A stretch of 64,000 nucleotides of DNA, taken from Nitrosomonas sp. (lineage in GTDB: Bacteria > Pseudomonadota > Gammaproteobacteria > Burkholderiales > Nitrosomonadaceae). The stretch's first letter is position 1. The number at the start of each line of letters is the position of its first letter. The notes beneath the pieces were generated by a model. That model was not told where the DNA came from and did not search any database. It worked only from the letters and a program-made list of their open reading frames with translations. The stretch spans positions 49,159 to 113,158 of the forward strand of contig NZ_JAIEME010000035.1 of the NCBI RefSeq assembly GCF_019752415.1, in the 5' to 3' direction. A program made the translations under genes and the position numbers. Below, in pieces: positions 30,732 through 40,129 of the stretch.

Positions 30732-33596
30732 TTATTGGCACGATTCGCAACTTTCATCATCGATCGCGCAGTATTTGATTTCGACAGCCGATACTTCCAT
30801 CGCCACTTTGGCCATGCCGCCATCGGCAGGCACTGCATTCAGCGAACCCGCACGCACAGTCGATTTCTCAGCGGCTGTCGCACCCATCGAGCGCAAATAA
30901 TAAGTGGTCTTTAGGCCACGAATCCAAGCCAATTTATACGTGTCATCCAGTTTTTTACCGGAAACGCCCGCCATATAAATATTCAGCGATTGCGATTGAT
31001 CAATCCATTTTTGCCGCCGCGCACCGGCTTCGATCAGCCAATACGGTTCCATTTCGAATGCGGTGGCGTACAAGGTACGGATACTCTCCGGAATACGGTC
31101 TATTTTGCTGATGGCACCGTCAAAATATTTCAGATCCGCGATCATGACCTCATCCCACAGATTAAGTTTCTTCAAATCATCAACCAAGGACCGATTGGTG
31201 ATCGTGAATTCACCGGACAGATTGGATTTGACGTATAAGTTCTGGTAAGTCGGCTCAATACTGGCTGAAACCCCGATGATATTGGATATCGTAGCGGTAG
31301 GCGCAATCGCCAGGCAATTGGAATTACGCATGCCATGATTTTTGATGCGCTGACGCAGTGCATCCCAATCCAGCGTTGTGGATAGATCCGCTTCGACAAA
31401 ACCGCCACGCTCTTTTCGCAGTATTTCGAGCGTGTCATGCGGAAGAATGCCGCGATCCCACAAGCTGCCTTTGTACGAACTATAGCAACCGCGTTCTTCC
31501 GCCAGTTCGGTGGAAGCCCAATAAGCCTGATACGCCACCGCTTCCATCGAACGATCGGCAAATTCCACTGCGGCATCAGAACTATACGGAATGCCCAGTT
31601 GATGCAGGCAATCCTGAAACCCCATAATGCCTAATCCGACCGGCCGGTGCTTGAGGTTGGCATTTCTGGCTTTGGCGACTGCGTAGAAATTGATATCGAT
31701 GACGTTATCCAACATTCGCATCGCAATACTCACAGTGCGTTTCAGTTTGTCCAGATCCAGCGCGCCGTCTTTCAAATGCGCCACCAGATTCACCGAACCG
31801 AGATTGCACACGGCAATTTCCTTGTCATTGGTATTCAAGGTGATTTCCGTGCATAAATTCGAGCTGTGCACCACCCCGATATGATTCTGCGGCGAGCGGA
31901 TATTGCACGGATCTTTAAAAGTAATCCAGGGATGTCCTGTTTCAAACAGCATACTCAACATCTTGCGCCACAATTGCACCGCCGGGATTTTTTTGTACAA
32001 TTCCAGCTCGCCGCGCTCGATTTTGGCTTCGTACGCTAAATACGCTTGCTCAAACTGCTGGCCGAATTTTTCGTGCAAATCCGGCGCATCGGAAGGCGAA
32101 AACAAGGTCCAGTCGCTGCCGTCCATCACCCGTTTCATGAACAAATCGGGAATCCAGGTGGCGGTATTCATGTCGTGCGTACGGCGGCGGTCGTCACCGG
32201 TATTTTTGCGTAATTCGAGAAATTCCTCGATATCCAGATGCCAGCATTCCAGGTACGCGCATACCGCGCCTTTGCGCTTGCCGCCCTGATTCACCGCGAC
32301 TGCCGTATCCGATACCACTTTAAGGAAAGGCACGACACCCTGCGATTTGCCGTTGGTGCCTTTGATGCGTGCGCCCATGGCACGCACCGCGGTCCAGTCA
32401 TTGCCCAATCCGCCGGCATATTTGGCCAATAAGGCATTTTCCTTGATCGCTTCGTAAATGCCGTCCAAATCATCCGGCACTGTGGTGAGATAACACGAAG
32501 ACAATTGCGAGCGGCAAGTGCCGGAATTGAACAAAGTCGGCGTCGAGCTCATGAAATCAAAGTTGGATAACACGTGATAAAACTCAATCGCGCGCGCTTC
32601 GCGGTCAATTTCATTCAGCGCCAGCCCCATTGCCACGCGCATAAAGAATGCTTGCGGCAATTCAATACGGTTTTCTTTGATGTGCAGGAAATACCGGTCA
32701 TACAGGGTTTGCAGCCCCAAATAATCAAATTGCAGATCGCGCGCCGCATCGAGTACTTCGGCCAGACGCGTCAAATCGAATTGCGCCAGGCGTTCATCCA
32801 GAAGATCGGCCTCAATGCCGCGTTTGATGAAAACCGGAAAGTAATCCTTATATTGCGCTTGCATCATTTGCTGGGAAACTTCCTCGCCCAGCACTTCATA
32901 ACGCATGTTATTCAACAGTAATCGTGCAGTGACATAACTATAGGCGGGGTCTTTCTCGATCAAAACGCGCGCCGAAAGAATCACGGACTTTCTGACTTCA
33001 TCCAGCGGCACGCCGTCATACAAATCTTTGATTGTGGCTTTCAGTATCAGCGAGGCATCGACGGTATTTCCCAACCCGCTGCAGGAAGATTCGATTAATG
33101 CGGATAATCGGGCCATATCCAATGGCACTCTTTGCCCGTTATCCACAACATAGAGTGTTTCTGCCGCCACTTCGGCGGCGGATTTCTGTTTAAGCTTGGC
33201 TCTTTCACGCGCACGGTCTTCACGATACAGCACATACGCACGCGCCACATCGTGTTCGCCGGAGCGCATCAACGCCAGCTCAACCTGATCCTGAATATCC
33301 TCGATATGGAAAGTGCCGCTATCCGGCTGGCGGCGCAGCAATGCGCCCACAACATCATTGGTCAACCCCGCAACTACCTCACGCACCCTGACCGACGCCG
33401 CACCCTGACCGCCATCGACCGCGATGAACGCCTTGGTCATCGCAACCGTTATTTTGCCCGGCTCAAAAGCCACCACCGCACCGTTACGGCGGATGACTCG
33501 ATATTGGGAAAAAAGGGAATTTTGGTGACTGGGATCAGTAAAACTTTGACTTCCGGAAACAGGCTTGAGGTTGATATGTTCTGTCGTAAGCTGCAT
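30732..33596 (-). CDS. nrdA: Ribonucleoside-diphosphate reductase, alpha subunit (class Ia)
   Basis: 954-residue catalytic subunit reducing ribonucleoside diphosphates. An ATP-cone lies at about 30-125 (YRVIRRNGAVVAFEPGKITV), indicating dATP feedback control. The catalytic barrel has SQLSSCYLTTVPD (first redox Cys), NLCTEI with the Asn-Cys-Glu active-site triad, and the C-terminal shuttle cysteines in DESCESCQ. It is larger than E. coli NrdA (about 760) because of an additional N-terminal region after the cone, as in many betaproteobacteria. First gene of the nrdAB operon, with an NrdR-type palindrome about 90 bases upstream. Confidence 0.96.
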   Translation of the reverse strand: MQLTTEHINLKPVSGSQSFTDPSHQNSLFSQYRVIRRNGAVVAFEPGKITVAMTKAFIAVDGGQGAASVRVREVVAGLTNDVVGALLRRQPDSGTFHIEDIQDQVELALMRSGEHDVARAYVLYREDRARERAKLKQKSAAEVAAETLYVVDNGQRVPLDMARLSALIESSCSGLGNTVDASLILKATIKDLYDGVPLDEVRKSVILSARVLIEKDPAYSYVTARLLLNNMRYEVLGEEVSQQMMQAQYKDYFPVFIKRGIEADLLDERLAQFDLTRLAEVLDAARDLQFDYLGLQTLYDRYFLHIKENRIELPQAFFMRVAMGLALNEIDREARAIEFYHVLSNFDFMSSTPTLFNSGTCRSQLSSCYLTTVPDDLDGIYEAIKENALLAKYAGGLGNDWTAVRAMGARIKGTNGKSQGVVPFLKVVSDTAVAVNQGGKRKGAVCAYLECWHLDIEEFLELRKNTGDDRRRTHDMNTATWIPDLFMKRVMDGSDWTLFSPSDAPDLHEKFGQQFEQAYLAYEAKIERGELELYKKIPAVQLWRKMLSMLFETGHPWITFKDPCNIRSPQNHIGVVHSSNLCTEITLNTNDKEIAVCNLGSVNLVAHLKDGALDLDKLKRTVSIAMRMLDNVIDINFYAVAKARNANLKHRPVGLGIMGFQDCLHQLGIPYSSDAAVEFADRSMEAVAYQAYWASTELAEERGCYSSYKGSLWDRGILPHDTLEILRKERGGFVEADLSTTLDWDALRQRIKNHGMRNSNCLAIAPTATISNIIGVSASIEPTYQNLYVKSNLSGEFTITNRSLVDDLKKLNLWDEVMIADLKYFDGAISKIDRIPESIRTLYATAFEMEPYWLIEAGARRQKWIDQSQSLNIYMAGVSGKKLDDTYKLAWIRGLKTTYYLRSMGATAAEKSTVRAGSLNAVPADGGMAKVAMEVSAVEIKYCAIDDESCESCQ

Positions 33597-34182
33597 CGAT
33601 GATCTCTCCTGACTGATTATTCACGCGAGAAAAAATAAATTTCCATTGATTCAATGTACTATCATTTTTCTCTCAAAACCACTATATCTAGTGTCTAGTA
33701 CAAATCGCTACGGCACCAATGGTACACGAATAATTATACAAAAAAATAATTAAATTATACAAAGCTGCAAATTTCGCAAATGTTTCCGTGCGTGTAATAA
33801 TTTTTACAACAGTATTGGGATAACCGATTGGTATCAGGCGGTTGGGATATGTGAGTCAACGTGATAGATTTCTCGCTCTGCTCGAAATGACAGTTATTCA
33901 GAGTTTCGTTAACAATAAATACTGATAACAAAATGTTTATACCGTTCTTTATCACAGATTCTAACTAGGGGTATTAAGCTGATTCGTGGTAAACAAAATT
34001 TATCGGTGGAATAATCGGAGGAATGTCGATTTATTTGTTTGCCATTGAAACCTTTATCCTAACAAGTGGAATTAACATAGCCAAAAGTATGGATTATTTT
34101 GTAGTGTGTATTAGATATATGCAGTTATGCAGTGCACACAAAACAGAAAAACAAAAATAGCGTTTTTAAAAGGTATAAACCA
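33597..34182. other. Divergent regulatory region between nrdAB and the tandem receiver gene
   Basis: 586 bases without a gene. It holds the NrdR-like box (listed separately) and, at about 33731-33767, two direct copies of AATTATACAAA in a very AT-rich stretch. The remainder shows nothing I can name. Confidence 0.45.
33680..33693. promoter_or_regulatory. NrdR-type operator upstream of nrdA
   Basis: CACTATATCTAGTG is a near-perfect palindrome matching the NrdR box pattern ACACwATATATwGTGT. NrdR represses ribonucleotide reductase genes when (d)ATP is plentiful and normally binds two such boxes about three helical turns apart. Only one clear box is visible here; ACCAATGGTAC at 33715-33725, about 31-34 bases away, could be a degenerate partner. 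Confidence 0.65.
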
Positions 34183-35061
34183 ATGGCTAAGGAAATAGAA
34201 TTCGCATCAAAGAGAATCTCTCTTAACAAAACAAAAGTCCCACGGATATTAATTCTGATTCGCAACCATATCCCTGGTGAATACTCGAAAAATATTCTTA
34301 ATGGTTGGGAATACGAAGTCACTGGCATTTACAATTCAAAAGAGATAGCGTCACTCAGAATGACAATCGATAAACCTGATCTTATTCTGACTGACATGGC
34401 ATTGGATGAAGGCGACAACATTTGTTTAGACCATCGACTGAATCTGCCACTCGAGATCCCCAATCTTTGTATTTATTTTACATCGTATACCACAAAATCA
34501 ATCGCACGACGCGCCGAGAAATTAGTCTCCGCCTTGGGTTGCAGAACCAACCGAGGTGGTAGTGAGAAAAGCCGCTATTATAGTGATTCTGACCTTAAAA
34601 GAGATGATGAGATTGCAGAGGAAGTGAAACCGGAAAAACAGCTTTCTACATACCCTATCCGAGTATTATTAGTTGATAATCAACCAATTGTGCTCTGGGG
34701 ACTGGAGAACCTTATCAATAATCAGAAGCCTCGCATGGAGATTGTTGGGGTAGCAACAAACATTTATGCTGCCGAAGAACTGATTATGGAAAAAAGACCG
34801 GATATTTTGATACTCAATATTTCTTTGGTTGATGATCATTGTGCAAGCTTTATTTCTGAATTTACCAATAATGGCGATACACGCATCATAATTTATTGCA
34901 GAGCACAAAATCAGAGCGTGATTGATCAAGCAGTCTCTTGCGGTGCGCGAGGAATGGTGTACCAGAAAGAGTCAATCGAAACGATACCGAAAGTAATTGA
35001 GATGGTTTTTGACGGAGAATTGCGGCTTGCGTTAAGCGACCAGTTATCCTGCCCGGCATGA
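34183..35061 (+). CDS. Tandem receiver-domain protein without output domain
   Basis: 292 residues from ATG 34183 (AAAAGG 9 bases upstream; a GTG at 34132 is less likely). Receiver 1 spans about 19-125 with the phosphoacceptor-like Asp71 (PDLILTDMALDEG). A charged linker (125-157) leads to receiver 2 (158-285), which is of NarL/LuxR type (IRVLLVDNQPIVLWGLENLI) but has Asn212 where the phosphorylated Asp is expected (PDILILNISL). The helix-turn-helix output domain usual for this class is absent; the protein ends right after the receiver. It could act as a phosphate sink or a protein-protein adaptor. No kinase is adjacent. Confidence 0.75.
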   Translation: MAKEIEFASKRISLNKTKVPRILILIRNHIPGEYSKNILNGWEYEVTGIYNSKEIASLRMTIDKPDLILTDMALDEGDNICLDHRLNLPLEIPNLCIYFTSYTTKSIARRAEKLVSALGCRTNRGGSEKSRYYSDSDLKRDDEIAEEVKPEKQLSTYPIRVLLVDNQPIVLWGLENLINNQKPRMEIVGVATNIYAAEELIMEKRPDILILNISLVDDHCASFISEFTNNGDTRIIIYCRAQNQSVIDQAVSCGARGMVYQKESIETIPKVIEMVFDGELRLALSDQLSCPA

Positions 35062-35677
35062 GGAAAACTTACTTGGCCTACACACATCGCTAGACTCAGA
35101 TACAAAATCAAGAATCCAATACCGCGAACACTTACAGCATCATAAAAGATAAATTCCACGGAATTTATCTTTCCTATTCTCAATCTGCGACATTTTCCTA
35201 TACTTCTCGAAATTCCCCTACTAGGAGTCTGTCGGACTTAAGCAATCGTAGCCAACCGAGTGGGAGAGCGAGTGCATATTTTCTTTATTTGTAGCCGCAT
35301 AGTCGATCTATGCAACGAGAAATAGAGGAAATATGAACCGGTATCCCACTGGCGCAGTAGATTGACCTTAAGTCCGACAGACTGCTAGGCAAACAAACGG
35401 CGCCATCAATTACACTTTTAATCCAATCTTTCAAGCCGTTGGATTCAGGTACAGAATACCGAATCCAATACCGACAATGCACACAACAAGATCACAAAAA
35501 TTTAATGCTCCTGTAACTTTGATGACATCGACATGTCATGCACGCTTGCTAGCATGGCCTTCGCATACATCACGCTCCTCACATGTTTGATGTATGCGGG
35601 TAAGGAGATGCGTATTGAACACATTCAGTGATCGTAATGTATCTGGTAATACTTTAAAAACACATCGGAGATTTCAC
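35062..35677. other. Repeat-rich intergenic region
   Basis: About 615 bases without a gene. It contains the MITE-like element and two copies of a degenerate repeat centred on GAATCCAATACCG (35112-35124 and 35461-35473); a third copy is at 36807-36819 outside this gap. No coding potential was recognised. Confidence 0.5.
35221..35388. mobile_element. MITE-like element with 17-base perfect terminal inverted repeats
   Basis: AGTCTGTCGGACTTAAG (35226-35242) and its exact complement CTTAAGTCCGACAGACT (35367-35383) bound a 158-base element. CTAG flanks both ends (35221-35224 and 35385-35388), the size and sequence of the target duplication made by IS5-group insertion sequences. The interior has no open frame long enough for a transposase, so it would be a non-autonomous derivative. 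Confidence 0.75.
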
Positions 35678-36193
35678 ATGAAAATGCAAAAAATGTCTTT
35701 ATTGTCGTTAGCTGCTGTACTATTGTTTGTTAGTTTCAATGTAATGGCCGCATGCGGGGATCAAGTTCTAACCAAATTAACCGAACCTGCCTATGCAAGT
35801 CTAAACGCCATATTGACGCCTGCACAAGTAACAAAATTCAGAAACAGACTGAATGCAGTTACAGGCGAGCCTACCTACACTACATTACTCAATGAAGCTA
35901 ACACAGTCGCAGCACTGATAACGAATGGCCGTGTTCTGATCACGCTTCCTGATGGGACTGTCGTTGTTGATACCTCTAAAGGAGCAAACAATACCTATGC
36001 CAATTTTCAGGCTAAGTCAATCAATGAAAACCACAATTCCCGCATCGCTATCTTAGATGCACAGTTATGGGCTTGTGGCGTGGGCTTGGAAACCAAAACC
36101 AGTACATCAACAGGCGCCGTGGAAACTGCCTTAGCAAAACGCCTCGGTGCATATTTGGACAGCGCTGGAACCGTAAGACTGTCACAAAAATAG
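35678..36193 (+). CDS. Secreted protein of unknown function
   Basis: 171 residues from ATG 35678, with CGGAG seven bases upstream; the frame is open back to 35594 but without a signal-like start. The signal peptide MKMQKMSLLSLAAVLLFVSF continues NVMA and is cleaved before ACGDQ. The mature protein is Thr/Asn/Ala rich, has two Cys (ACGDQ near the N-terminus and LWACGVGLE near residue 130) that could form a disulfide, and a KFRNRLNAVTGEPTYTTLLNEANTVAAL helix. No family recognised. It lies within an accessory region between a MITE and an IS110 fragment. Confidence 0.65.
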   Translation: MKMQKMSLLSLAAVLLFVSFNVMAACGDQVLTKLTEPAYASLNAILTPAQVTKFRNRLNAVTGEPTYTTLLNEANTVAALITNGRVLITLPDGTVVVDTSKGANNTYANFQAKSINENHNSRIAILDAQLWACGVGLETKTSTSTGAVETALAKRLGAYLDSAGTVRLSQK

Positions 36194-36347
36194 TCGCAGT
36201 TCTTCATAGAGCATTCAGCTCATAAGAGTGGATTGCAATCGGGCGATCCACTCTTTTCACGACTGAGTCAGCTTTTTCCCTACGCAGCCTTCCTTGATAG
36301 TGTTACACGTGGAAACGATTACTTATGAGTACCTCTAAAAATTCGAT

Positions 36348-36521
36348 TTACAAAATGAAGCAGATTTTGGCCTGTTGATGTTTTGAGAATTGTTTAAAAC
36401 CTTCCGGGCGGTGGAGAATGGCAAACTCATCCAGCACATCGCCATTGGACAAGCCTATTGCCACACTGTGCTGACGACAACCAATATCAACACTGACATA
36501 AATTTGTGGAGAATTGTTCAT
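36348..36521 (-). pseudogene. N-terminal fragment of an IS110-family transposase
   Basis: Leftward frame of 57 codons from ATG 36521: MNNSPQIYVSVDIGCRQHSV, then AIGLSNGDVLDEFAILHRPE and GFKQFSKHQQ, ending at a TAA. VDIGCRQHSVAIG is the first block of the DEDD (RuvC-like) domain of IS110 transposases, with the first catalytic Asp. The rest of the transposase (about 250-350 residues) is missing. The region to the right (36522-36760) shows no gene and may be the remaining left end of the element. Confidence 0.75.
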
Positions 36522-36929
36522 GATCATGGGGCCTCCGCACTATTACAACTAAACCGATAAATCATCCGTCGGTCTCGTCTACATACAGAGCCACAATCTA
36601 CTGATCGGCACCATCCCGAACGACACACCGGATGACGCAGGAGGACGGGGACGGCATTTCAAGTCTAGCAAACCAGAATCCCAGCGCTGACCCCATGAGC
36701 CACATCCCCGTCCGTTTGCTATATTAAACTAGGATTCTGGGGCCTGTCATCCTGCAAAATACGATGGTAGACCTCGTGTTTGTGCGCTTATCGAGTACCG
36801 AATCACGAATCCAATACCGGCACAGTGCACATACCACCAGATCACACAATAAAAATCATACTGAATCCATCGGCTGTATTCTCAATTCTAGACCTGGCCC
36901 CATGCTTGCACCAATTTACCGTGCTAAAG
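36522..36929. other. Intergenic region behind an IS110 fragment
   Basis: About 400 bases. It carries no called gene; an overlapping set of short open frames here (36764-37081) is Arg/His rich and unconvincing. One copy of the GAATCCAATACCG repeat lies at 36807-36819. Confidence 0.4.
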
Positions 36930-37418
36930 CTAGACTTGCAGTTTGTCGAACCAGTCATCGGCCAGCACTTCCTTTGACGCGTGCAGTAAGAAAACCTGCA
37001 AGGGCGCTGCAACCCCAGAGAGAATCTCGAGAAATGGCCACGGTTTTGTTTCTGGTTTTACCTCAAGTCGATCATACGTAAGGTGAGCGAGATGCTTGCC
37101 TGCACGATGACGCAACTTTTCGAGCGCTGGGCTAATTGGAGGACAGATTCCCATCCAAGTGACAGAAACCGACATGAAATCCTGAGCAACAATGTCATCC
37201 GAGCGCGGAGAAGCTTGATAGAAGAACTCCGTGAGCGCACGCGTATGGAGAAGAAATGCCTCTAGTGCCGCGTTTCTTATAGGACCTTCTCCAAGAACAC
37301 CGGAAGCAAGACCCTTCGCGAGCTGACAAAACATCGAGTATTCGTACCAGATTTCAACGGACGCACGTCGAAGATCATCTGGTGTTCTAAGAGCGCGCGG
37401 CATGGATACAGCAGGCAT
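36930..37418 (-). CDS. Hypothetical protein of unknown function
   Basis: 162 residues from ATG 37418 (a second ATG at 37403 is possible). All-helical soluble protein: RTPDDLRRASVEIWYEYSMF, AALEAFLLHTRALTEFFYQ, PALEKLRHRAGKHLAHLTYDR. The HTRALTEFF and HLxH patterns recall small helical proteins found in accessory cassettes, but I do not recognise a family. Higher GC than neighbours. It follows the lipoprotein gene by 12 bases and is probably cotranscribed. Its origin by transfer is suggested by composition and by the surrounding IS and repeat debris. Confidence 0.6.
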   Translation of the reverse strand: MPAVSMPRALRTPDDLRRASVEIWYEYSMFCQLAKGLASGVLGEGPIRNAALEAFLLHTRALTEFFYQASPRSDDIVAQDFMSVSVTWMGICPPISPALEKLRHRAGKHLAHLTYDRLEVKPETKPWPFLEILSGVAAPLQVFLLHASKEVLADDWFDKLQV

Positions 37419-37430
37419 AACGAATGAGCT

Positions 37431-37754
37431 TCACTCCTTACATTTAATGAACAAGCTGCGTGTAACCATCATTCCAGTTTGAGCGACGTAACCTGCCGAA
37501 CCACCACCAAGAACGACGCTCGCCGATCCAACGTTTGTACCGAACGGAATGGCTTGGCCTTCACGATTAAGTAAGTAGTAGCCCTTTGAGCCACAGAGCT
37601 CCCCAGCCTTCTGAAAGCAGTTACCCATGCTGTTTGCGCTGCCGTCGCAGCTGATGTTGTAACCTTTCGAGCCATCGGGGAGATACATCTCCTTCGACAT
37701 AGCGCAGCCGATGAGCATAGCGATAATTCCTATGAGCAAGATTCTTGGCGACAT
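37431..37754 (-). CDS. Lipoprotein of unknown function
   Basis: 107 residues. The signal peptide MSPRILLIGIIAMLIGCAMS has a lipobox LIGC (Cys17). The mature part reads KEMYLPDGSKGYNISCDGSA and has four more Cys (CDGSANSMGNCFQKAGELCG and the C-terminal IKCKE), which could form two disulfides; GYNISCDGSANSMGNCFQKAGE is a pattern met in small outer-membrane lipoproteins near integron or accessory genes. GGGGAG lies before the ATG. First gene of a two-gene unit with the helical protein at 36930-37418. Confidence 0.75.
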   Translation of the reverse strand: MSPRILLIGIIAMLIGCAMSKEMYLPDGSKGYNISCDGSANSMGNCFQKAGELCGSKGYYLLNREGQAIPFGTNVGSASVVLGGGSAGYVAQTGMMVTRSLFIKCKE

Positions 37755-37854
37755 AGTGACTCCCCCTTCTCAGTGAGTCTTAACTACAATTAATCTTCCG
37801 AAATGACGCAATCTATTGCATTAAAAATAACATCAATTTTTGTATGTTTCGTGG

Positions 37855-37974
37855 TTACGTTAACAACCGCAACGCCTCCCGATACTTTCCCATCGTCTGC
37901 CGCAAAATGTCTTCCGGCAACTCAGGCGCCGGGGCTTTCTTGATCCAATCTTGTTGCTCCAGCCAGTCACGCAC
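37855..37974 (-). pseudogene. Detached copy of the purC 3' end
   Basis: 39 codons plus [23 protein letters not shown] then [19 protein letters not shown], match the last 39 codons of the intact purC at 38097 with four substitutions (Gln/Lys, Ile/Asn, Gly/Glu, Arg/Gln). The homology stops abruptly at 37975 and there is no start. It lies 122 bases downstream of the real purC stop, in the same orientation. Confidence 0.9.
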
Positions 37975-38096
37975 CATTGGGGCCAGGTCCATAATCAAGA
38001 ATCTTATTCTTCCCCATGATGATATCAACTGTCGTTGGTTGTGCATTCGCCTTTATTGACGATCATAATTGTCATTTGCGCTTGCGTAAAAGTTTA

Positions 38097-38984
38097 TCAT
38101 GTCAACAACCGCAAAGCTTCCTGATATTTCTCCATCGTCTGCCGCAAAATATCTTCCGGTAATTCAGGCGCCGGGGCTTTCTTGTTCCAATCTTGCTTTT
38201 CCAGCCAATCACGCACGAATTGTTTGTCGAAGCTCGGTGGATTTTGTCCGGCCTGATAGCGATCAGATGGCCAGAAGCGGGATGAATCAGGTGTCAGCAC
38301 TTCATCGATCAGATACAGTTCACCGGCATCATCCAGCCCAAATTCAAATTTGGTGTCGGCGATGATGATGCCGCGTTGTGCGGCGTAATCGGCTGCTTCG
38401 GTGTAGAGGCGGATGGCTTTTTCGCTGACTTTGGCGGTCAGCGCTTTGCCTAATTGGGCTTCCACTTCCGCTAAGGAAATGTTTTCATCGTGCGTACCGG
38501 CCGGCGCTTTGGTCGAGGGGGTGAAAATCGCGCCGCCGGGAAGTTTTTCAGCCAGTTTCAATCCTGCGGGCAGTTGAATCCCGCAAATCGTTCCGGATTT
38601 TTGGTAATCCTTCCATCCTGATCCAACCACATAGCCGCGCACAATCGCTTCGATCGGCAACGGTTTTAAGCGCCGGATAACAAATGCGCGCCCTTCCACT
38701 TGTTCACGCTCATCCTCGGCCACGACCGATTCCGGTGAAATGCCGGTCAAGTGATTGGGAAGGATATGTGCCAGTTTCTTGAACCAGAAATCGGACAGTG
38801 CCGTCAGCAGCTTCCCCTTCCCCGGCACCGCAGTCGGCAAAATCACGTCAAATGCCGATAAGCGATCGGTTTGAATGATCAGCAGCTTATCGTCATCGAC
38901 GGCATAGATGTCCCTGACTTTGCCGCGATGCAAAAACGGCAGGCTTTTGATGCTGGTTTCAAATAATGCAGAGGGTTGCGTCAT
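38097..38984 (-). CDS. purC: SAICAR synthase
   Basis: Phosphoribosylaminoimidazole-succinocarboxamide synthase, joining CAIR and aspartate in purine synthesis. 295 residues, the long form common in betaproteobacteria. [10 protein letters not shown] (ATP loop), [57 protein letters not shown] are all intact. Its ATG overlaps the purK stop as ATGA, so purE-purK-purC form a tightly coupled operon. Its 3' end exists a second time as a fragment downstream. Confidence 0.97.
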   Translation of the reverse strand: MTQPSALFETSIKSLPFLHRGKVRDIYAVDDDKLLIIQTDRLSAFDVILPTAVPGKGKLLTALSDFWFKKLAHILPNHLTGISPESVVAEDEREQVEGRAFVIRRLKPLPIEAIVRGYVVGSGWKDYQKSGTICGIQLPAGLKLAEKLPGGAIFTPSTKAPAGTHDENISLAEVEAQLGKALTAKVSEKAIRLYTEAADYAAQRGIIIADTKFEFGLDDAGELYLIDEVLTPDSSRFWPSDRYQAGQNPPSFDKQFVRDWLEKQDWNKKAPAPELPEDILRQTMEKYQEALRLLT

Positions 38985-40129
38985 GGCTTTTGGATTGAAT
39001 GGTGTTCAAGTTGTTTTTTAATGGCGGTGACTTGTTGTAACGCCGTGTCGATATCGGTGCTTAACACGGTGTAGTGTCCCATTTTGCGGCCTGGGCGTGC
39101 TTCGGTTTTACCGTACAAGTGTAATTTGGCCGATGGGTTCTGCAAAACCAGGCTCCAATCGGGTTCGCCGTTTTGCCACAAATCACCCAGTAGATTGACC
39201 ATCACGGCGGCGCTATGTTGCGTGGTATCTCCCAGTGGCAAGCCGCACAGGGTGCGCACTTGCTGTTCGAATTGCGAGGTGACGCAGGCGTTGATCGAAT
39301 AATGTCCGCTGTTATGCGGGCGCGGCGCAATTTCATTGATCAGCAATTCATCGTTCTGCAATACAAAAAACTCGACACACAAAACGCCCTGATAATTCAG
39401 TTTTTCCGCAATCTGACAGGCCATGGCCTGGGCTTTCTCAGCCAATTCCTGTGAAATTCTGGCTGGCACGATACTGATATCGAGAATGCCGTTGACATGC
39501 TGATTCTCGGATACTGGAAAAATCTTCAATTCGCCATCCCCGCCACGCGCCACGACAACCGATAGCTCGCTTTTCAGCGGCATGAATTTTTCCAGCACGC
39601 AAACCGGGTGATTCAGTTGCGCATAGGCGGCCAACAATTCTGATTCATCGGCAACGGATTTCTGGCCTTTGCCATCGTAACCGAACTGGCTGACTTTCAG
39701 GATACCGGGAAGCAAGTCCGCGACATCCTGCGTGGCAAAGTCATCCTGCTGCTGTATGACCGCAAACGGCGCAATGGCAAAACCATTGGTACCCAAAAAT
39801 TGTTTTTCTGCAATCCTGTTTTGTGCGATCGAAACACTGTATGCATCCGGACTGACGACACAAAATTTGGCCAGCTTTCGTAGCGAATTCGCAGGGATAT
39901 TTTCAAATTCGGTGGTAATAGCGGCACATTGGATGCTGAGTTTTTCCAGCGCCGATTGATCGGCATAATCGGCACAGATAAAATCATCCGCGGTACGCCC
40001 GGCAGGACTATCCGGCAATGGATCCAATACCGTCACCCGGTATCCTATTTGCTGAGCCGCCATCACAAACATGCGTCCGAGCTGCCCGCCTCCAAGAACA
40101 CCCAGCATCGCCCCAGGCATGATGCGCAT
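38981..40129 (-). CDS. purK: N5-carboxyaminoimidazole ribonucleotide synthase
   Basis: 382-residue ATP-grasp enzyme that carboxylates AIR to N5-CAIR. N-terminal Rossmann-like motif [12 protein letters not shown], and the ATP-grasp signature with [23 protein letters not shown] segment ([20 protein letters not shown]) and [20 protein letters not shown]. The start ATG 40129 shares a base with the TAA of purE (TAATG), and the stop overlaps the purC start. An internal ATG eight bases later would also be possible but lacks the tight coupling. Confidence 0.97.
   Translation of the reverse strand: MRIMPGAMLGVLGGGQLGRMFVMAAQQIGYRVTVLDPLPDSPAGRTADDFICADYADQSALEKLSIQCAAITTEFENIPANSLRKLAKFCVVSPDAYSVSIAQNRIAEKQFLGTNGFAIAPFAVIQQQDDFATQDVADLLPGILKVSQFGYDGKGQKSVADESELLAAYAQLNHPVCVLEKFMPLKSELSVVVARGGDGELKIFPVSENQHVNGILDISIVPARISQELAEKAQAMACQIAEKLNYQGVLCVEFFVLQNDELLINEIAPRPHNSGHYSINACVTSQFEQQVRTLCGLPLGDTTQHSAAVMVNLLGDLWQNGEPDWSLVLQNPSAKLHLYGKTEARPGRKMGHYTVLSTDIDTALQQVTAIKKQLEHHSIQKP

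Noticed and set aside
33132..33602. 156-codon open frame on the plus strand
   Set aside because: Antisense to the start of nrdA; His/Arg rich and without motifs.
35090..36850. CRISPR array
   Set aside because: Copies of the GAATCCAATACCG repeat are irregularly spaced (350 and 1350 bases) and degenerate; there are no cas genes.
37975..38060. Second start for the purC fragment (63-codon frame from 38046)
   Set aside because: Residues before VRDW do not match PurC, so the frame is not a gene but a remnant joined to unrelated sequence.
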